A DNA stretch of 64,000 nt from JAABRB01 sp963735025 (GCA_963735025.1 CAVTJG010000008.1:744001-808000); one strand, 5' to 3'; shown: positions 38,883 to 47,627, numbered from the stretch's first letter. The notes: generated from the letters alone by a model not told the origin. Translations and numbers: made by a program.

Positions 38883-39935
38883 TACGCGTCCTCGCGCGCC
38901 GAGATCGTGGTTCGCCGATCGACCACCAGGCCGAATCGCTCGGGCCACTTTTCGCGGATCCAGCCCATGATTCCCTGCTGGAAGAAGATCACGTTGACGA
39001 TGATCAGCACGCCGAGCGTGATCCATTGCCATCCGAGGAGATAGGTCCACGTCACTTCCTTGATGACGTGAAAGAGCGTCGCGCCGATGACCGGGCCCCA
39101 GAGCGTGCCCTTGCCGCCGAGCAGCACCATCAGCACCATGAAGATGCCGAACGTGATCGGTCGGAAAGGCGACCTCGAGCGGCTCGATGAACCCGATCAT
39201 GTTGCCGAAGATTGCCCCGACGATGCCGAGGAAGAACGCGGAAATGCTCCACCCCACCGTCTTGTAGCGCGCAGTGTGGATGCCCATCGCCTCGGCTTTC
39301 TCCTCGTCGTCCCGGATTGCGTTGACCGCGATGCCGAAGCGCGTCGAGTAGAGCCATTTGAGGAAGGCGAAAGTGGCGATCGCCGCGATGAAGCACATGA
39401 AGTAGTAGAGCAGCGCGCGGTCGTCGGGGTCGCCCGGGTAGACCGGCAACGAGATTCCGCCGCCGCCGCCGACGTAGTCCCAGGTGCCCATCAGTTCGCC
39501 CGCGGCCAGCGCCACGCCGAGCGTGCCGATCGCGAAATAGGGTCCGCGCAGGCCGAAGACGATGCGCCCGAAGAAGTACGCGATCAGCGTCGATCCCAAC
39601 GCGGCGGCAGCCGTGCCGAGCCCGAGCCCGATCAGGTACTGCGCCATGGTGTAGTCGACCTTGATCTCGCCCGACGAGGCGGTGTACTCGGCGACGTCGT
39701 AGTACAGGCCGATCTGGGTCAGCGCACAGATGTACATTCCGGCGCCGAAGAATAGGATGTTGCCGAGCGAGTTGTAGCCCATCTGCCCGCCCAGGATGTC
39801 CCAGGTGAGCGCGAACAGGATCATGATCCACAGCACTGCAAATTGCAGCGTGTAGTGAGGAAAGATCAGCGGCGCCACGACGCCGGCGATGAGAATCGCG
39901 GCGTACAGCGCCAGTGTCGCGGGTTTGGCCTTCAC
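38882..39935 (-). CDS. livM: Branched-chain-type ABC transporter permease LivM, one frameshift
   Basis: The protein starts at GTG 39935 inside the livH stop (GTGA). Spans and loops are regular: FAVLWIMILFALTWDILGGQ, YNSLGNILFFGAGMYICALT, and the docking loop IRDDEEKAEAMGIHTARYK. At about 39160 the frame changes: EVAF is followed by an out-of-frame stretch, while the correct continuation ITFGIFMVLMVLLGGKGTLW lies one base away and runs to TAG 38882-38884. One T too many in a TTT run explains it. With that base removed the protein has 350 residues. Because the rest of the transporter is perfect, I regard this as a sequence error or a very recent mutation. Confidence 0.88.
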
Positions 39936-40834
39936 CTCACCGCCTGCCGGTGGCGCGCCTGCTCGATCTGGCGCCAGATGAGCACCAGCACAAGCAGACC
40001 GACGACCGTGGCCTGCTGGAACTCGGCGCCGAGCACGAAGCCCGCATATTGCTCGGCGAGTCCCAGCCCGAAGCCGGAGATGATCACTCCGGGCAAGTTG
40101 CCGAAGCCGGCCGCGGTCACGATCACGAATGAACGGATCGAATAGGTGATTCCGAAGAACGGCTGGATGACCCAGATCATCGAGATGAGCACCCCGGATG
40201 CACCGCAGATCGCCGCGTTCAGCGCGAACGTGAACGCGTAGACGCGGTCGGTGTCGATCCCCATCAGCCGTGCCGCACGCGCGTCCTGCGCGGTGGCGCG
40301 GATGGCCTGCCCCATGCGGCTGCGCTTCATGTAGAGGATCACGATCACTGCAAAACCCGCCGCGAGGCCGAGCGACGCCAGCTTGATCTCGGCGATCGTC
40401 ACGAGACCCCCGAAAAGCGAAAGGATGTCCAGGCCCGAATCCGCGGTCCGCACCTCGGGGCCGAAGATCAGATTGAGGCCCTGCGCGATGACGATCGCCA
40501 GGCCGAACGTCGCCAGGAGCGAGGTGAAGAGGTCCCGGTCGATCACGTAGCTGATGACGAGCCGGTAGACGACCCATCCGAAGACGAACATTCCGACAAT
40601 CGCGATCGGCAGCGCGAGGATCGGATGCACGCCGGCCTTGGCGAGCGCCACCGCGATGTAGCCGCCCATCATAACGAAGTCGCCCTGGGCCAGGTTCTTG
40701 ACGTTCATCACGCCCCACACCAGGGCGAGGCCGTAGGCCGCAAGCGCGAACGTGGCGCCGATGCAAAGACCGTCCAGCAGGAGCTGGACGTTGAGCACCG
40801 GCGCCTGCACGAGCAGAGAGATATTCTGGAACAC
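39932..40834 (-). CDS. livH: Branched-chain-type ABC transporter permease LivH
   Basis: A 300-residue permease of about eight spans; residues VQLLLDGLCIGATFALAAYG and ALVWGVMNVKNLAQGDFVMMG open the protein as in all LivH members. The docking loop is ATAQDARAARLMGIDTDRVY, and the last membrane part GFGNLPGVIISGFGLGLAEQ is also canonical. It follows livK at a distance of about 100 bases and overlaps livM by four. Substrates of this family include branched amino acids, urea, and organic acids including aromatic and sulfonated compounds. Confidence 0.93.
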   Translation of the reverse strand: MFQNISLLVQAPVLNVQLLLDGLCIGATFALAAYGLALVWGVMNVKNLAQGDFVMMGGYIAVALAKAGVHPILALPIAIVGMFVFGWVVYRLVISYVIDRDLFTSLLATFGLAIVIAQGLNLIFGPEVRTADSGLDILSLFGGLVTIAEIKLASLGLAAGFAVIVILYMKRSRMGQAIRATAQDARAARLMGIDTDRVYAFTFALNAAICGASGVLISMIWVIQPFFGITYSIRSFVIVTAAGFGNLPGVIISGFGLGLAEQYAGFVLGAEFQQATVVGLLVLVLIWRQIEQARHRQAVR

Positions 40835-40934
40835 GCGTGGCCTTCCGCTAGCGCGCGCCGCGGCCCGCCCCGCGACGCACGCGGAGCGGGCATCAGTGCA
40901 GCGGACGAGATGTCAGCCGTAGGCCGAGTGGCGC

Positions 40935-42179
40935 TCACTGCTCGGCGTTGCGAGGATACACCAGCTTCGCCGAGGCCCACTTGGTGGGCGCGACCACCAT
41001 GTACTTCCCGTCCTGGATCTGGCGCAGCACCATCGGCTTGCCGATGTTGTTGCCGGCCGGCGAGAACTTGATGTGCCCGTAGAACGTGTCGAGCTCCGTC
41101 GCAGCGAGCGCGTCGCGCAGCTTGTCCGTGTCGAACGAGTTGGCCCGCTCGAAGGCGTCCTTCCAGACGAGCACCGCGGCCGAGGCCTGCGCGACCTGAT
41201 AGGGCACCGTCTTGTAGGTCGGATAGGCCGCCTTGAACGCCTTGTCGTAGTCGCCGGCCGAGCCGAAGGACTTGTCCTTGTAGGTCAACGTCTCGGCCCA
41301 CTGGGTCGGGCAGAGGATGCTCTCGGTCGCCTTGCCGAACTGCTGCACGATCTTTCCGGATTCGCAGTGGGTCATGGCGATCATGGGCACATCCACCTTC
41401 ATTTCCATGATCTGGCGTGCCGCCGTGGTGGCGCCCTTCTCGTGGCCGGAGACGACGAGCAGATCGGGCTTGAGGGCCTTGACCTTGGTGAGCGTCGCCG
41501 AGATGTCGCTGAGATCCCGCGGCATCTTGTCGTCGAGCACGATCTTCATGCCGTACTTCTTCACGTCGTCGACGACGCCAGCGCGCACATCGAGCGAGAA
41601 CGGATCGTTCTCGAAGACCATCGCGACGCGCACGTCGGAGGGCTTCTTGCCCTGCTTCTCCGCCATCTCGGCGGCCAGCGCGATCGAGCTCGCGAGATAC
41701 TGCTCGGAAGTCGAGAGCACAGCGAACATGTAGCGGTAGCCTTGCGTGAAGAGCGAGCGCGCCGCCCCTTCGGCCTCGACCATCGGAATCTTGTACTTCT
41801 CGGTCACCGGCGCGATCGCCTTGGTGAGGCCCGAGCTGTACGGCCCGAGCATGAATTTCACGCCGTCCTGCTGGATCAGGCGCTCGGCAAGCTGTGCGCC
41901 GCGTGCAGGGGTGGATTCGTCGTCGTAGTAGACGACCTTGAGCTTGTAGGTCTTGCCGCCGACCTTCACGCCGCCCATGTCGTTGATCTTCTTCACGGCG
42001 AAGTCGTAGCCGTTCTGCGCGTTGACGCCGTTCGACGAGTACTTGCCGGTGAGCGAGATCGCCGAGCCGAGAATGATCGTGTCGCCGTCGACCTTCGAGC
42101 TCGCGGGTCCCGCAAATGCAAAGGCCACCGCAGCCGCGCACGTGGCGAGTAAGAGCTGCCTCCTGGGTAGATTCCTCAT
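40935..42179 (-). CDS. livK: ABC transporter amino-acid/organic-acid-binding protein (LivK-like)
   Basis: ATG 42179 is preceded by GGAGGAGG at a good distance. The protein is 414 residues. Residues 1-28, MRNLPRRQLLLATCAAAVAF onward, are a signal peptide that ends at ASS. The mature part is a periplasmic binding protein of type I fold: IILGSAISLTGKYSSNGVNA, VYYDDESTPARGAQLAERLI, KFMLGPYSSGLTKAIAPVTE and MIAMTHCESGKIVQQFGKAT. Family members bind amino acids, urea or aromatic acids. Because the gene ends the same block as the sulfolactate dehydrogenases, the ligand might be a sulfonate, but the pocket cannot be read by eye. Confidence 0.88.
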   Translation of the reverse strand: MRNLPRRQLLLATCAAAVAFAFAGPASSKVDGDTIILGSAISLTGKYSSNGVNAQNGYDFAVKKINDMGGVKVGGKTYKLKVVYYDDESTPARGAQLAERLIQQDGVKFMLGPYSSGLTKAIAPVTEKYKIPMVEAEGAARSLFTQGYRYMFAVLSTSEQYLASSIALAAEMAEKQGKKPSDVRVAMVFENDPFSLDVRAGVVDDVKKYGMKIVLDDKMPRDLSDISATLTKVKALKPDLLVVSGHEKGATTAARQIMEMKVDVPMIAMTHCESGKIVQQFGKATESILCPTQWAETLTYKDKSFGSAGDYDKAFKAAYPTYKTVPYQVAQASAAVLVWKDAFERANSFDTDKLRDALAATELDTFYGHIKFSPAGNNIGKPMVLRQIQDGKYMVVAPTKWASAKLVYPRNAEQ

Positions 42180-42488
42180 AGCCTCCTCCGGGTCAAAATT
42201 GAATACGTCGTTGAGTGAATGCGAGGTGGCCGGCATGTGAGTTCTTCTTGTCCGGCCCGAATTGCTGTCTCGCTGCGGAGCAGCAATCTCGCAATCGACC
42301 CAGTACAGCGACCCTACCGAACCAAGCACGTCAGACCATAGCCGGAAAGCAGGGTAGCCGCAACCCGAATACCCGGCGCATCGCACGGCCGGGATGGTGC
42401 GTTGCAAGACGCACGCGCGCAACTTCGTTGATCAAGCCGGAACACCAACTCGGGACTGCTCCCTGATCGTCTATTACAGGAGCGAAAA
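42180..42488. other. Intergenic region upstream of livK
   Basis: Nothing that codes is seen in these 309 bases between the ComC-like gene and livK. The ribosome-binding GGAGGAGG of livK is at its left end; a promoter for livKHMGF should lie here, but no clear -35/-10 pair is visible to me. The region is of lower GC than the genes (GTTGATCAAGCC, TCTATTACAGGAGCG). Confidence 0.5.
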
Positions 42489-43493
42489 CTACGCGGCGGC
42501 GAGCGCGCGGATCTCGGCGATCAATGCGTCCGCGATCACAACACCATCTCGCGCTGCAGCATCGCCAAGATGGTGGCGGCGATCGCCCGGCAGGCGAACG
42601 TTTTCGTCCTCCAGCATCGCGTCGATGAGCGTCTCAAGACGCCCGCCGTAGACTTGCCCGCCCGCGAGGGCGCCCGGGTCGATCGCGAGAAACGCCTGAC
42701 CGATCCTTGGCCGATTGCCTGCGTCGACGAAGAAGGAGTCGGCCTCGAAGCCGAAAGCCGCACCGGTCAATGCGCAACACAGAAGCTCCACAACGAGCGC
42801 GAGCATCGCGCCCTTTACTCCGCCCGCGGGTAACATGCTGCCCTTGAGCGCCGCGGCGGGATCGGTCGTCGGACGTCCGTCTCGATCGAGCGCCCAACCA
42901 GACGGAATCGGTCGGCCCTCTTTCGCAGCGACCATGATCTTGCCGCGCGCGACTTCGGACAGCGAAAGATCGATGATCAGCGGATGCTTGCCCGCGCGCG
43001 GGAACGCGGCAGCAATCGGATTGGTGCCGAAGAGCGGCGTCTTGCCGCCCCACGCGGGCATCGCGGCGGGTGAATTGGTCAGCATCAGCCCGACCATTTC
43101 CGCCCGTGCAATGGGTGCGAGGTGGATCGCACTTGCGCCCGAATGGTGACTGTTCGTCACGCCGATGAACGCGACCCCGAATTCACGAGCGCGCCGGATT
43201 GCCTCCTCCCCCGCAAGCGCGCAGGCGGGAAAGGCCAGTCCACAACCCGCATCGACGAGCGCAGCACCCCCGCGGCTCGCCACGACGCGTGGCGTGACGT
43301 TCCCATCGGCGCGCCCGTTGCGCAGATGGGCAACGTATTGCGGCACGCGCGAGACGCCGTGGCCGGAAAGTCCCTGCGCATCCGCCGCGATCAGCGCCGC
43401 GGCCGTGCACGCCGCATTCGGCGGCGTTGCTCCGGCGCGCTCCAAAGCCTTACGTGCGAGCGCCTCGAGTTCAGCGATTGAGATCTTTGCCAT
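42489..43493 (-). CDS. comC: Ldh2/malate-dehydrogenase-family NAD(P) oxidoreductase, ComC-like
   Basis: A 334-residue oxidoreductase of the group that contains malate/L-lactate, ureidoglycolate and (R)-sulfolactate dehydrogenases. It shows DAQGLSGHGVSRVPQYVAHL (catalytic His region), FIGVTNSHHSGASAIHLAPI, MLTNSPAAMPAWGGKTPLFG and TNPIAAAFPRAGKHPLIIDL with the nucleotide loop. In Chromohalobacter ComC oxidises (R)-sulfolactate to sulfopyruvate and works with SlcC to invert the centre. Here the SlcC-like gene is the neighbour upstream and suyAB lie at the head of the same block, so I favour the ComC role; malate or lactate dehydrogenase stays possible. Confidence 0.75.
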   Translation of the reverse strand: MAKISIAELEALARKALERAGATPPNAACTAAALIAADAQGLSGHGVSRVPQYVAHLRNGRADGNVTPRVVASRGGAALVDAGCGLAFPACALAGEEAIRRAREFGVAFIGVTNSHHSGASAIHLAPIARAEMVGLMLTNSPAAMPAWGGKTPLFGTNPIAAAFPRAGKHPLIIDLSLSEVARGKIMVAAKEGRPIPSGWALDRDGRPTTDPAAALKGSMLPAGGVKGAMLALVVELLCCALTGAAFGFEADSFFVDAGNRPRIGQAFLAIDPGALAGGQVYGGRLETLIDAMLEDENVRLPGDRRHHLGDAAARDGVVIADALIAEIRALAAA

Positions 43494-43529
43494 ACATCAA
43501 CCAGGGAATACGAGATGCTCCGTTGTTCT

Positions 43530-43648
43530 TCCCCTCCTCTTCGAGGAGGGGTGGCTGCGAAGCAACCGGGGTGGTGTTCCAGAGCATGTGCAGAAACTCG
43601 CAACCACCCCGCCGGCTTCGCCGGCACCCCTCCTTGGAAAGGAGGGGA
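43530..43648. repeat. Large mirrored element (CCCCTCC / GAGGGG) between two dehydrogenase genes
   Basis: The left arm has CCCCTCCTCTTCGAGGAGGGG then GGCTGCGAAGCAACCGGGGTGG; the right arm is its near-complement CCACCCCGCCGGCTTCGCCGG then CACCCCTCCTTGGAAAGGAGGGG, with about 30 bases between. So the element is an imperfect inverted repeat of about 119 bases, each arm having its own small hairpin. Similar elements are scattered in many Burkholderiales. Its place in the middle of the block, in the 200-base gap between SlcC-like and ComC-like genes, may reduce read-through or protect the mRNA end. Confidence 0.8.
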
Positions 43649-43694
43649 AACACCTAGGTCCTCTGTGCGCTTCATTTGGCAACCGCGCAGACCG

Positions 43695-44600
43695 TTACTT
43701 CGCTGCAAGCACTTCAAGAACCTTCTGCGCAATCATCGTCGAAACACGGCGGTTCGACTCGACGGTGAGACCTGCAACATGCGGGGTGAGGAGCGTGTTC
43801 GGCACGCCCGCCAGCGGCGATCGTGCGGGAAGCGGCTCCTGGGCAAACACGTCGATGGCCGCGCCGCCGATACGGCCGAAGCGGAGCAGCTCGGAAAGCG
43901 CCGTTTCGTCGACGATGCCGCCGCGCGCGGTATTGACAAGTATCGCGCCTCGCTTCATCCGGCCGAGCCGGTTGCGGTCGAACAGATTGCGGGTCTCGTT
44001 CATGAATGGGAGGTGAAGCGACACGACGTCACTTTCCGCAACCAGATCGTCGAGGCCCAGCCGGAGCGTGCCCGACGCACGCCATATCGCGTCGTCGGGC
44101 GCAAGCAATGGGTCGAATGCCGTCACCCGCATGCCGAGCGCCCGCGCCTTGCTCGCAGTGCGTTGCCCGACGGAACCGAACCCGACCAGGCCGAGTAGTT
44201 TTCCGGCGAGTTCCCGGCCTTCGGAGTATTGCGCGCGCGGCCATTGCCCATCGGCAACTTCCTCGCTCGCGGCAAACGCCTGGCGCAATAGCAATCCCGC
44301 CGCAAGGAGCACGTACTCGGCCACGCTGTCCGCGTTTGCGCCGGTTGCCGGGATGACTTCGATACCCCGCGCGGCGCACGCGACCGTATCGATGTTGTCG
44401 AGCCCCACGCCCAGACGGCCGACCACGCGCAGCGCCGGTGCCGCGGCAAGCACTTCCCGGTCAACCTGCGTTCGATTGCGGACGATCAGCGCGCGCGCAT
44501 CACCCAGCAGCGCGATCAGCGCCGGGCGGTCGTCCACCAGCCGCGGATTGCTCAGAACGTCGAATCGGGCCGTCAGAGTCGCGACCGCCGCGTCATCCAT
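43695..44600 (-). CDS. slcC: D-2-hydroxyacid dehydrogenase, SlcC-like
   Basis: A 301-residue NAD-dependent dehydrogenase of the D-isomer-specific family. The NAD loop is LVGFGSVGQRTASKARALGM, the catalytic Arg lies in LVNTARGGIVDETALSELLR, Glu in AAIDVFAQEPLP and the catalytic His in TLLTPHVAGLTVES. SlcC, (S)-sulfolactate dehydrogenase, belongs to this family. The conserved text LRFVISEF just before ATG 44600 is in frame and begins with CTG 44624, so the true start may be a rare CTG. It is the immediate upstream neighbour of the ComC-like gene; together they could exchange the (S) and (R) forms of sulfolactate. Phosphoglycerate or glyoxylate reductase is another possibility. Confidence 0.75.
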   Translation of the reverse strand: MDDAAVATLTARFDVLSNPRLVDDRPALIALLGDARALIVRNRTQVDREVLAAAPALRVVGRLGVGLDNIDTVACAARGIEVIPATGANADSVAEYVLLAAGLLLRQAFAASEEVADGQWPRAQYSEGRELAGKLLGLVGFGSVGQRTASKARALGMRVTAFDPLLAPDDAIWRASGTLRLGLDDLVAESDVVSLHLPFMNETRNLFDRNRLGRMKRGAILVNTARGGIVDETALSELLRFGRIGGAAIDVFAQEPLPARSPLAGVPNTLLTPHVAGLTVESNRRVSTMIAQKVLEVLAAK

Positions 44601-44666
44601 GAACTCGCTGATGACGAATCTCAGGCACGGACGCGTCGGCGCCGCAGCTCGGTTCGAACCGACCTG

Positions 44667-45242
44667 CTAACCGGGCTGTCCCAGGAGCGCCTGCTTGAGA
44701 TCCTCCTGCGCCGGACTGTCGCCCAGCCAGACACGCAGGAGCGCTCTATAGAGCGCGTCGCCCGCGATCGGATTTCCCTTGGCCTGGCCGTTCACCGTGA
44801 CTACCGTGCCGGTGCCGGGCACGAAATCGAGCGTGACGACGTCGCCTTCCTTGATGGGTCCCAACTGTGCCATCACCACGTCAAGCTCACCAAGCTGGGG
44901 CATCAATGTCTCCTGCTCTTCAGCCGAATTGTTTGCCGCGACCCCGTCCTGCAACGCTCCGTGGATCTGCCTCGCGGAAAGCTCCCGCAGCAGGTGCATC
45001 GACACTCGCTTCGGGCCGGCAAGGGCGAGCACCGCCGCGGTCGTCTGGCTCTTCTTCTCCAGATAGAGACCGGCCACGTAGACCTTGACGAAGAACCGGG
45101 TGCGCAACCCGGCGCCATTCAGGACGAGCTGGGGGCCTCCCGCGGCGACGCGCACACTGTCCGGGAGCTTGACTCCGGCGACCTCCGCCCCCTGCGCAAC
45201 GCCGATCCAGGCTACCGCGATCAGAGTCGGTAGAAATTTCAT
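44667..45242 (-). CDS. Secreted chalcone-isomerase-like protein
   Basis: A 191-residue protein from ATG 45242 with an N-terminal signal peptide (LPTLIAVAWIGVAQGAEV). The rest fits the bacterial chalcone-isomerase-like family: LVLNGAGLRTRFFVKVYVAG, LYLEKKSQTTAAVLALAGPK, and GELDVVMAQLGPIKEGDVVT. These proteins mostly lack the catalytic residues of plant chalcone isomerase and may bind fatty acids or act as chaperones in the periplasm; a function is not established. It lies between the flavoprotein and the SlcC-like gene in the block and is probably cotranscribed with them. Confidence 0.8.
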   Translation of the reverse strand: MKFLPTLIAVAWIGVAQGAEVAGVKLPDSVRVAAGGPQLVLNGAGLRTRFFVKVYVAGLYLEKKSQTTAAVLALAGPKRVSMHLLRELSARQIHGALQDGVAANNSAEEQETLMPQLGELDVVMAQLGPIKEGDVVTLDFVPGTGTVVTVNGQAKGNPIAGDALYRALLRVWLGDSPAQEDLKQALLGQPG

Positions 45243-45276
45243 GTCGTGCCCCCTCCCCATCCCTCGACCCTACATC

Positions 45277-46989
45277 TCAATCCGCTAGCAGCGTCGCGCC
45301 GGGCCGGACGCGAGTGAACGCGACTGGTGCTGTCGTCACGCGGAATCGCCCCTCCTCCAGGGAGAGGCGAGTATATGCCGACTGCTCGGGCGGCCCGCGC
45401 TCGGGATGGTCCTCGCGGAAGTGGGCGCCGCACGAGTTCTCGCGCGCCGTGGCTGCTTCGGTGATCGCGCGGCTCACGAGCACGAGGCTCTTTAGGTTCA
45501 GCCAGTCGTGCCACGTCAGATTGAAGCGAAGGTCGGATCCGTCGACTCCCGTCCGATCGAGCCGCTGGTCGAGTTCGCCCAGGCGATCGCGCGCGCGCGC
45601 CAGTCCGCGCGCGTCGCGCAGGATGCCGACATCCGTCCACATCAAGTCCCACAGGGTCTCGCGAATCTCATCGAGGTCGCCTTGCGGTTGGCCGAAGGGA
45701 TGCCGGCAGGCGGCCATCGCCGCTTCGAGCGCACGACGGTCCGGTTCGCGCGCGTGCTCCGTGCGCTGGACCCAGGCGGCCATCGTTTCGCCTGCCACTC
45801 CGCCGAACACCGTGGAGTTCGCGACACCATTTCCGCCCAGCCGGTTCGCGCCATGCACCCCGCCCGAATCCTCGCCCGCGACGAAGAGCCCTGGCACCGC
45901 AGTCGTGCAGTCAGCCGTAAACTCGACCCCGCCCATGAGGTAGTGCGCGGTGGGCACGACCTCGACCAGGCCACCTGCGAGATCGAAACCGCAGTCGCGG
46001 CACCGCTCCACCATGCCGCGAAACGAGCGCCGCACGTGCTCCGGTCCCAGATGGGCCATGCTGATGTAGACGCCCCCGTTCGGCGTGGTGTTGCCGGCGC
46101 GCATCTCGTGAAAGATGGACCGCGAAACGATGTCGCGGGTCGCTCGCTCCAGCAGCGGGTCGTAACGCTGCATGAATCGCTCACGCGCACCGTTCAGGAG
46201 ATGTCCGCCCGCACCGCGCAGTCCCTCCTCGAGCACGGTGCCGGTCATCCGCGTATCCGGCCCTGCGAGCAGGCCCGTCGGGTGGAACTGCACCATCTCC
46301 ATATCGCGGAGCGACAGCCCCGCGGCGAGCGCCATCGCGAGGCCATCGCAACTCTTGTCACCCGACGGCGTGTGATACCGGTACATCGTCGGTCCGCCAC
46401 CCGTGGCGAGCAGAACCGCTTTCGCCCGTACGAACACGAAATCGCCGTCCCGCATGTCGATCATTAGGACCCCGGCGACTCCCGATCCGTCCTGGGCCCG
46501 GATCAACGCAACGGCCCGATGTTCCTCGAGACGATTGATGCGCCGCGCCCAGACCTGCTCGGCCAGCCGGTTGATGATCTCGATGCCGGTCAGATCGCCC
46601 TTGTGCACCGTGCGGTCGAATGTCTGTCCGGCGAACGCCTTCTGGTGGACGGTGCCGTCTGGACTGCGGTCGAAGAAGCATCCGAGCTCGTTCTCGAGCT
46701 CCCGCACCCGCTCGACCGCAAGCGTGACGAGCTTCCAGGCGAGGTCCTGGTCCGGAAGCCACGCACCACCCTCGATGGTGTCCATGAAGTGCCGCTCGAC
46801 CGAGTCGCCGGGCGCGATCGCGACGTTGTAGCCGCCCTGGACCATGCGGGTGCATCCGCACTTTCCGAGCAGCCCCTTCACTGCAACCGTGATGTCCAGC
46901 TCGGGTGCGCCCTGATGGGCGTGGAGCGCGGCAAAGAGGCCCGCGCCGCCCGAGCCGAGAATCAGGATGTCAGTCGCGATGCTGCGCAC
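45277..46989 (-). CDS. Fumarate-reductase/succinate-dehydrogenase-like flavoprotein subunit
   Basis: A 570-residue FAD protein of the FrdA/SdhA/NadB family. I start at GTG 46989, which gives VRSIATDILILGSGGAGLFA with the dinucleotide-binding loop; it overlaps the fumarase-beta end. The FAD-contact motif reads KCGCTRMVQGGYN where SDH has SHTVAAQGG, so the His that normally binds FAD covalently is replaced by Cys. The active-site elements are present: FHPTGLLAGP, RERFMQRYDPLLERATRDIV with the catalytic Arg, and HGANRLGGNGVANSTVFGG. The iron-sulfur and anchor subunits are encoded at the other end of the block. A dehydrogenase for a succinate-like substrate, perhaps 3-sulfopropanoate, is proposed; simple fumarate reductase is possible. 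Confidence 0.82.
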   Translation of the reverse strand: MRSIATDILILGSGGAGLFAALHAHQGAPELDITVAVKGLLGKCGCTRMVQGGYNVAIAPGDSVERHFMDTIEGGAWLPDQDLAWKLVTLAVERVRELENELGCFFDRSPDGTVHQKAFAGQTFDRTVHKGDLTGIEIINRLAEQVWARRINRLEEHRAVALIRAQDGSGVAGVLMIDMRDGDFVFVRAKAVLLATGGGPTMYRYHTPSGDKSCDGLAMALAAGLSLRDMEMVQFHPTGLLAGPDTRMTGTVLEEGLRGAGGHLLNGARERFMQRYDPLLERATRDIVSRSIFHEMRAGNTTPNGGVYISMAHLGPEHVRRSFRGMVERCRDCGFDLAGGLVEVVPTAHYLMGGVEFTADCTTAVPGLFVAGEDSGGVHGANRLGGNGVANSTVFGGVAGETMAAWVQRTEHAREPDRRALEAAMAACRHPFGQPQGDLDEIRETLWDLMWTDVGILRDARGLARARDRLGELDQRLDRTGVDGSDLRFNLTWHDWLNLKSLVLVSRAITEAATARENSCGAHFREDHPERGPPEQSAYTRLSLEEGRFRVTTAPVAFTRVRPGATLLAD

Positions 46990-47602
46990 GTTCGGTCTGT
47001 ACGCCGAGGCTTGCGAGCACTTCGGCGCGGGCGTGGCGGGCGGCAGCGCCGACCTCGGAGTAGAGGCTGGCACCATGCGCGTCCATCGCGACGAGCAGCG
47101 GCCCGAATCCGCGCACCCGGAAGCGCCACAGCGATTCGGGGTTGAGATCGTCGAGATCGACGTCCTCGATCGCCTCGACCCAGGTGGTCTCGAGCGCGGC
47201 CGTGCCGCCGATGATGGCGAGATACGCGCCTCCCAGCTCGCCGAATGCGCCACTCGACGCATCACCGAGACCGCCCTTTCCGATGATCAGGCGCACGCCG
47301 TACGCGCTCATGAGCGGCCGGGTGAAACGCTCCATGCGAATCGAAGTCGTCGTGCCGACGCACACGGGTGCGTAGCCCGCGGGATGCTCGGGCGAAGGCG
47401 GCACTTTGCGTACGTTGGGCGCGGTGTGAATCACCGCGTGGCCGCGCAAATCGAAGCGCGTCGTGCGGCCGCGGTCGAACATGTGGATCTGCGTTGCGTC
47501 GCGAATCCCGAAGAGCGCTCCGTCGAGCGTCACGGTGTCGTTTACCCGCAACGCGCGAACCTGCTCCTCGGTGATCGGCGTCGCAAACTGATAGTGGGCC
47601 AT
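46970..47602 (-). CDS. Class I fumarase/L-tartrate dehydratase-type beta subunit
   Basis: A 210-residue protein matching the C-terminal (beta) part of class I fumarases: HYQFATPITEEQVRALRVND, VNDTVTLDGALFGIRDATQI, then PVCVGTTTSIRMERFTRPLM, and LIIGKGGLGDASSGAFGELG with the catalytic-lid region. It works as a pair with the alpha subunit just upstream (gap 25 bases). The heterodimeric form is found in TtdAB and in archaeal and some bacterial fumarases. In this block it may hydrate 3-sulfoacrylate, the sulfonate analogue of fumarate. The end overlaps the start of the flavoprotein gene. Confidence 0.85.
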   Translation of the reverse strand: MAHYQFATPITEEQVRALRVNDTVTLDGALFGIRDATQIHMFDRGRTTRFDLRGHAVIHTAPNVRKVPPSPEHPAGYAPVCVGTTTSIRMERFTRPLMSAYGVRLIIGKGGLGDASSGAFGELGGAYLAIIGGTAALETTWVEAIEDVDLDDLNPESLWRFRVRGFGPLLVAMDAHGASLYSEVGAAARHARAEVLASLGVQTERAQHRD

Positions 47603-47627
47603 CGCGCTTTCCTCGCTCGCTTGCCGA

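Noticed and set aside
38136..40766. 876-residue frame that seems to fuse a permease and an ATPase
   Set aside because: It joins an out-of-frame reading of livH, livM up to its frameshift, a nonsense linker and livG. The junctions GTGA and the correct livM end in the next frame show separate genes.
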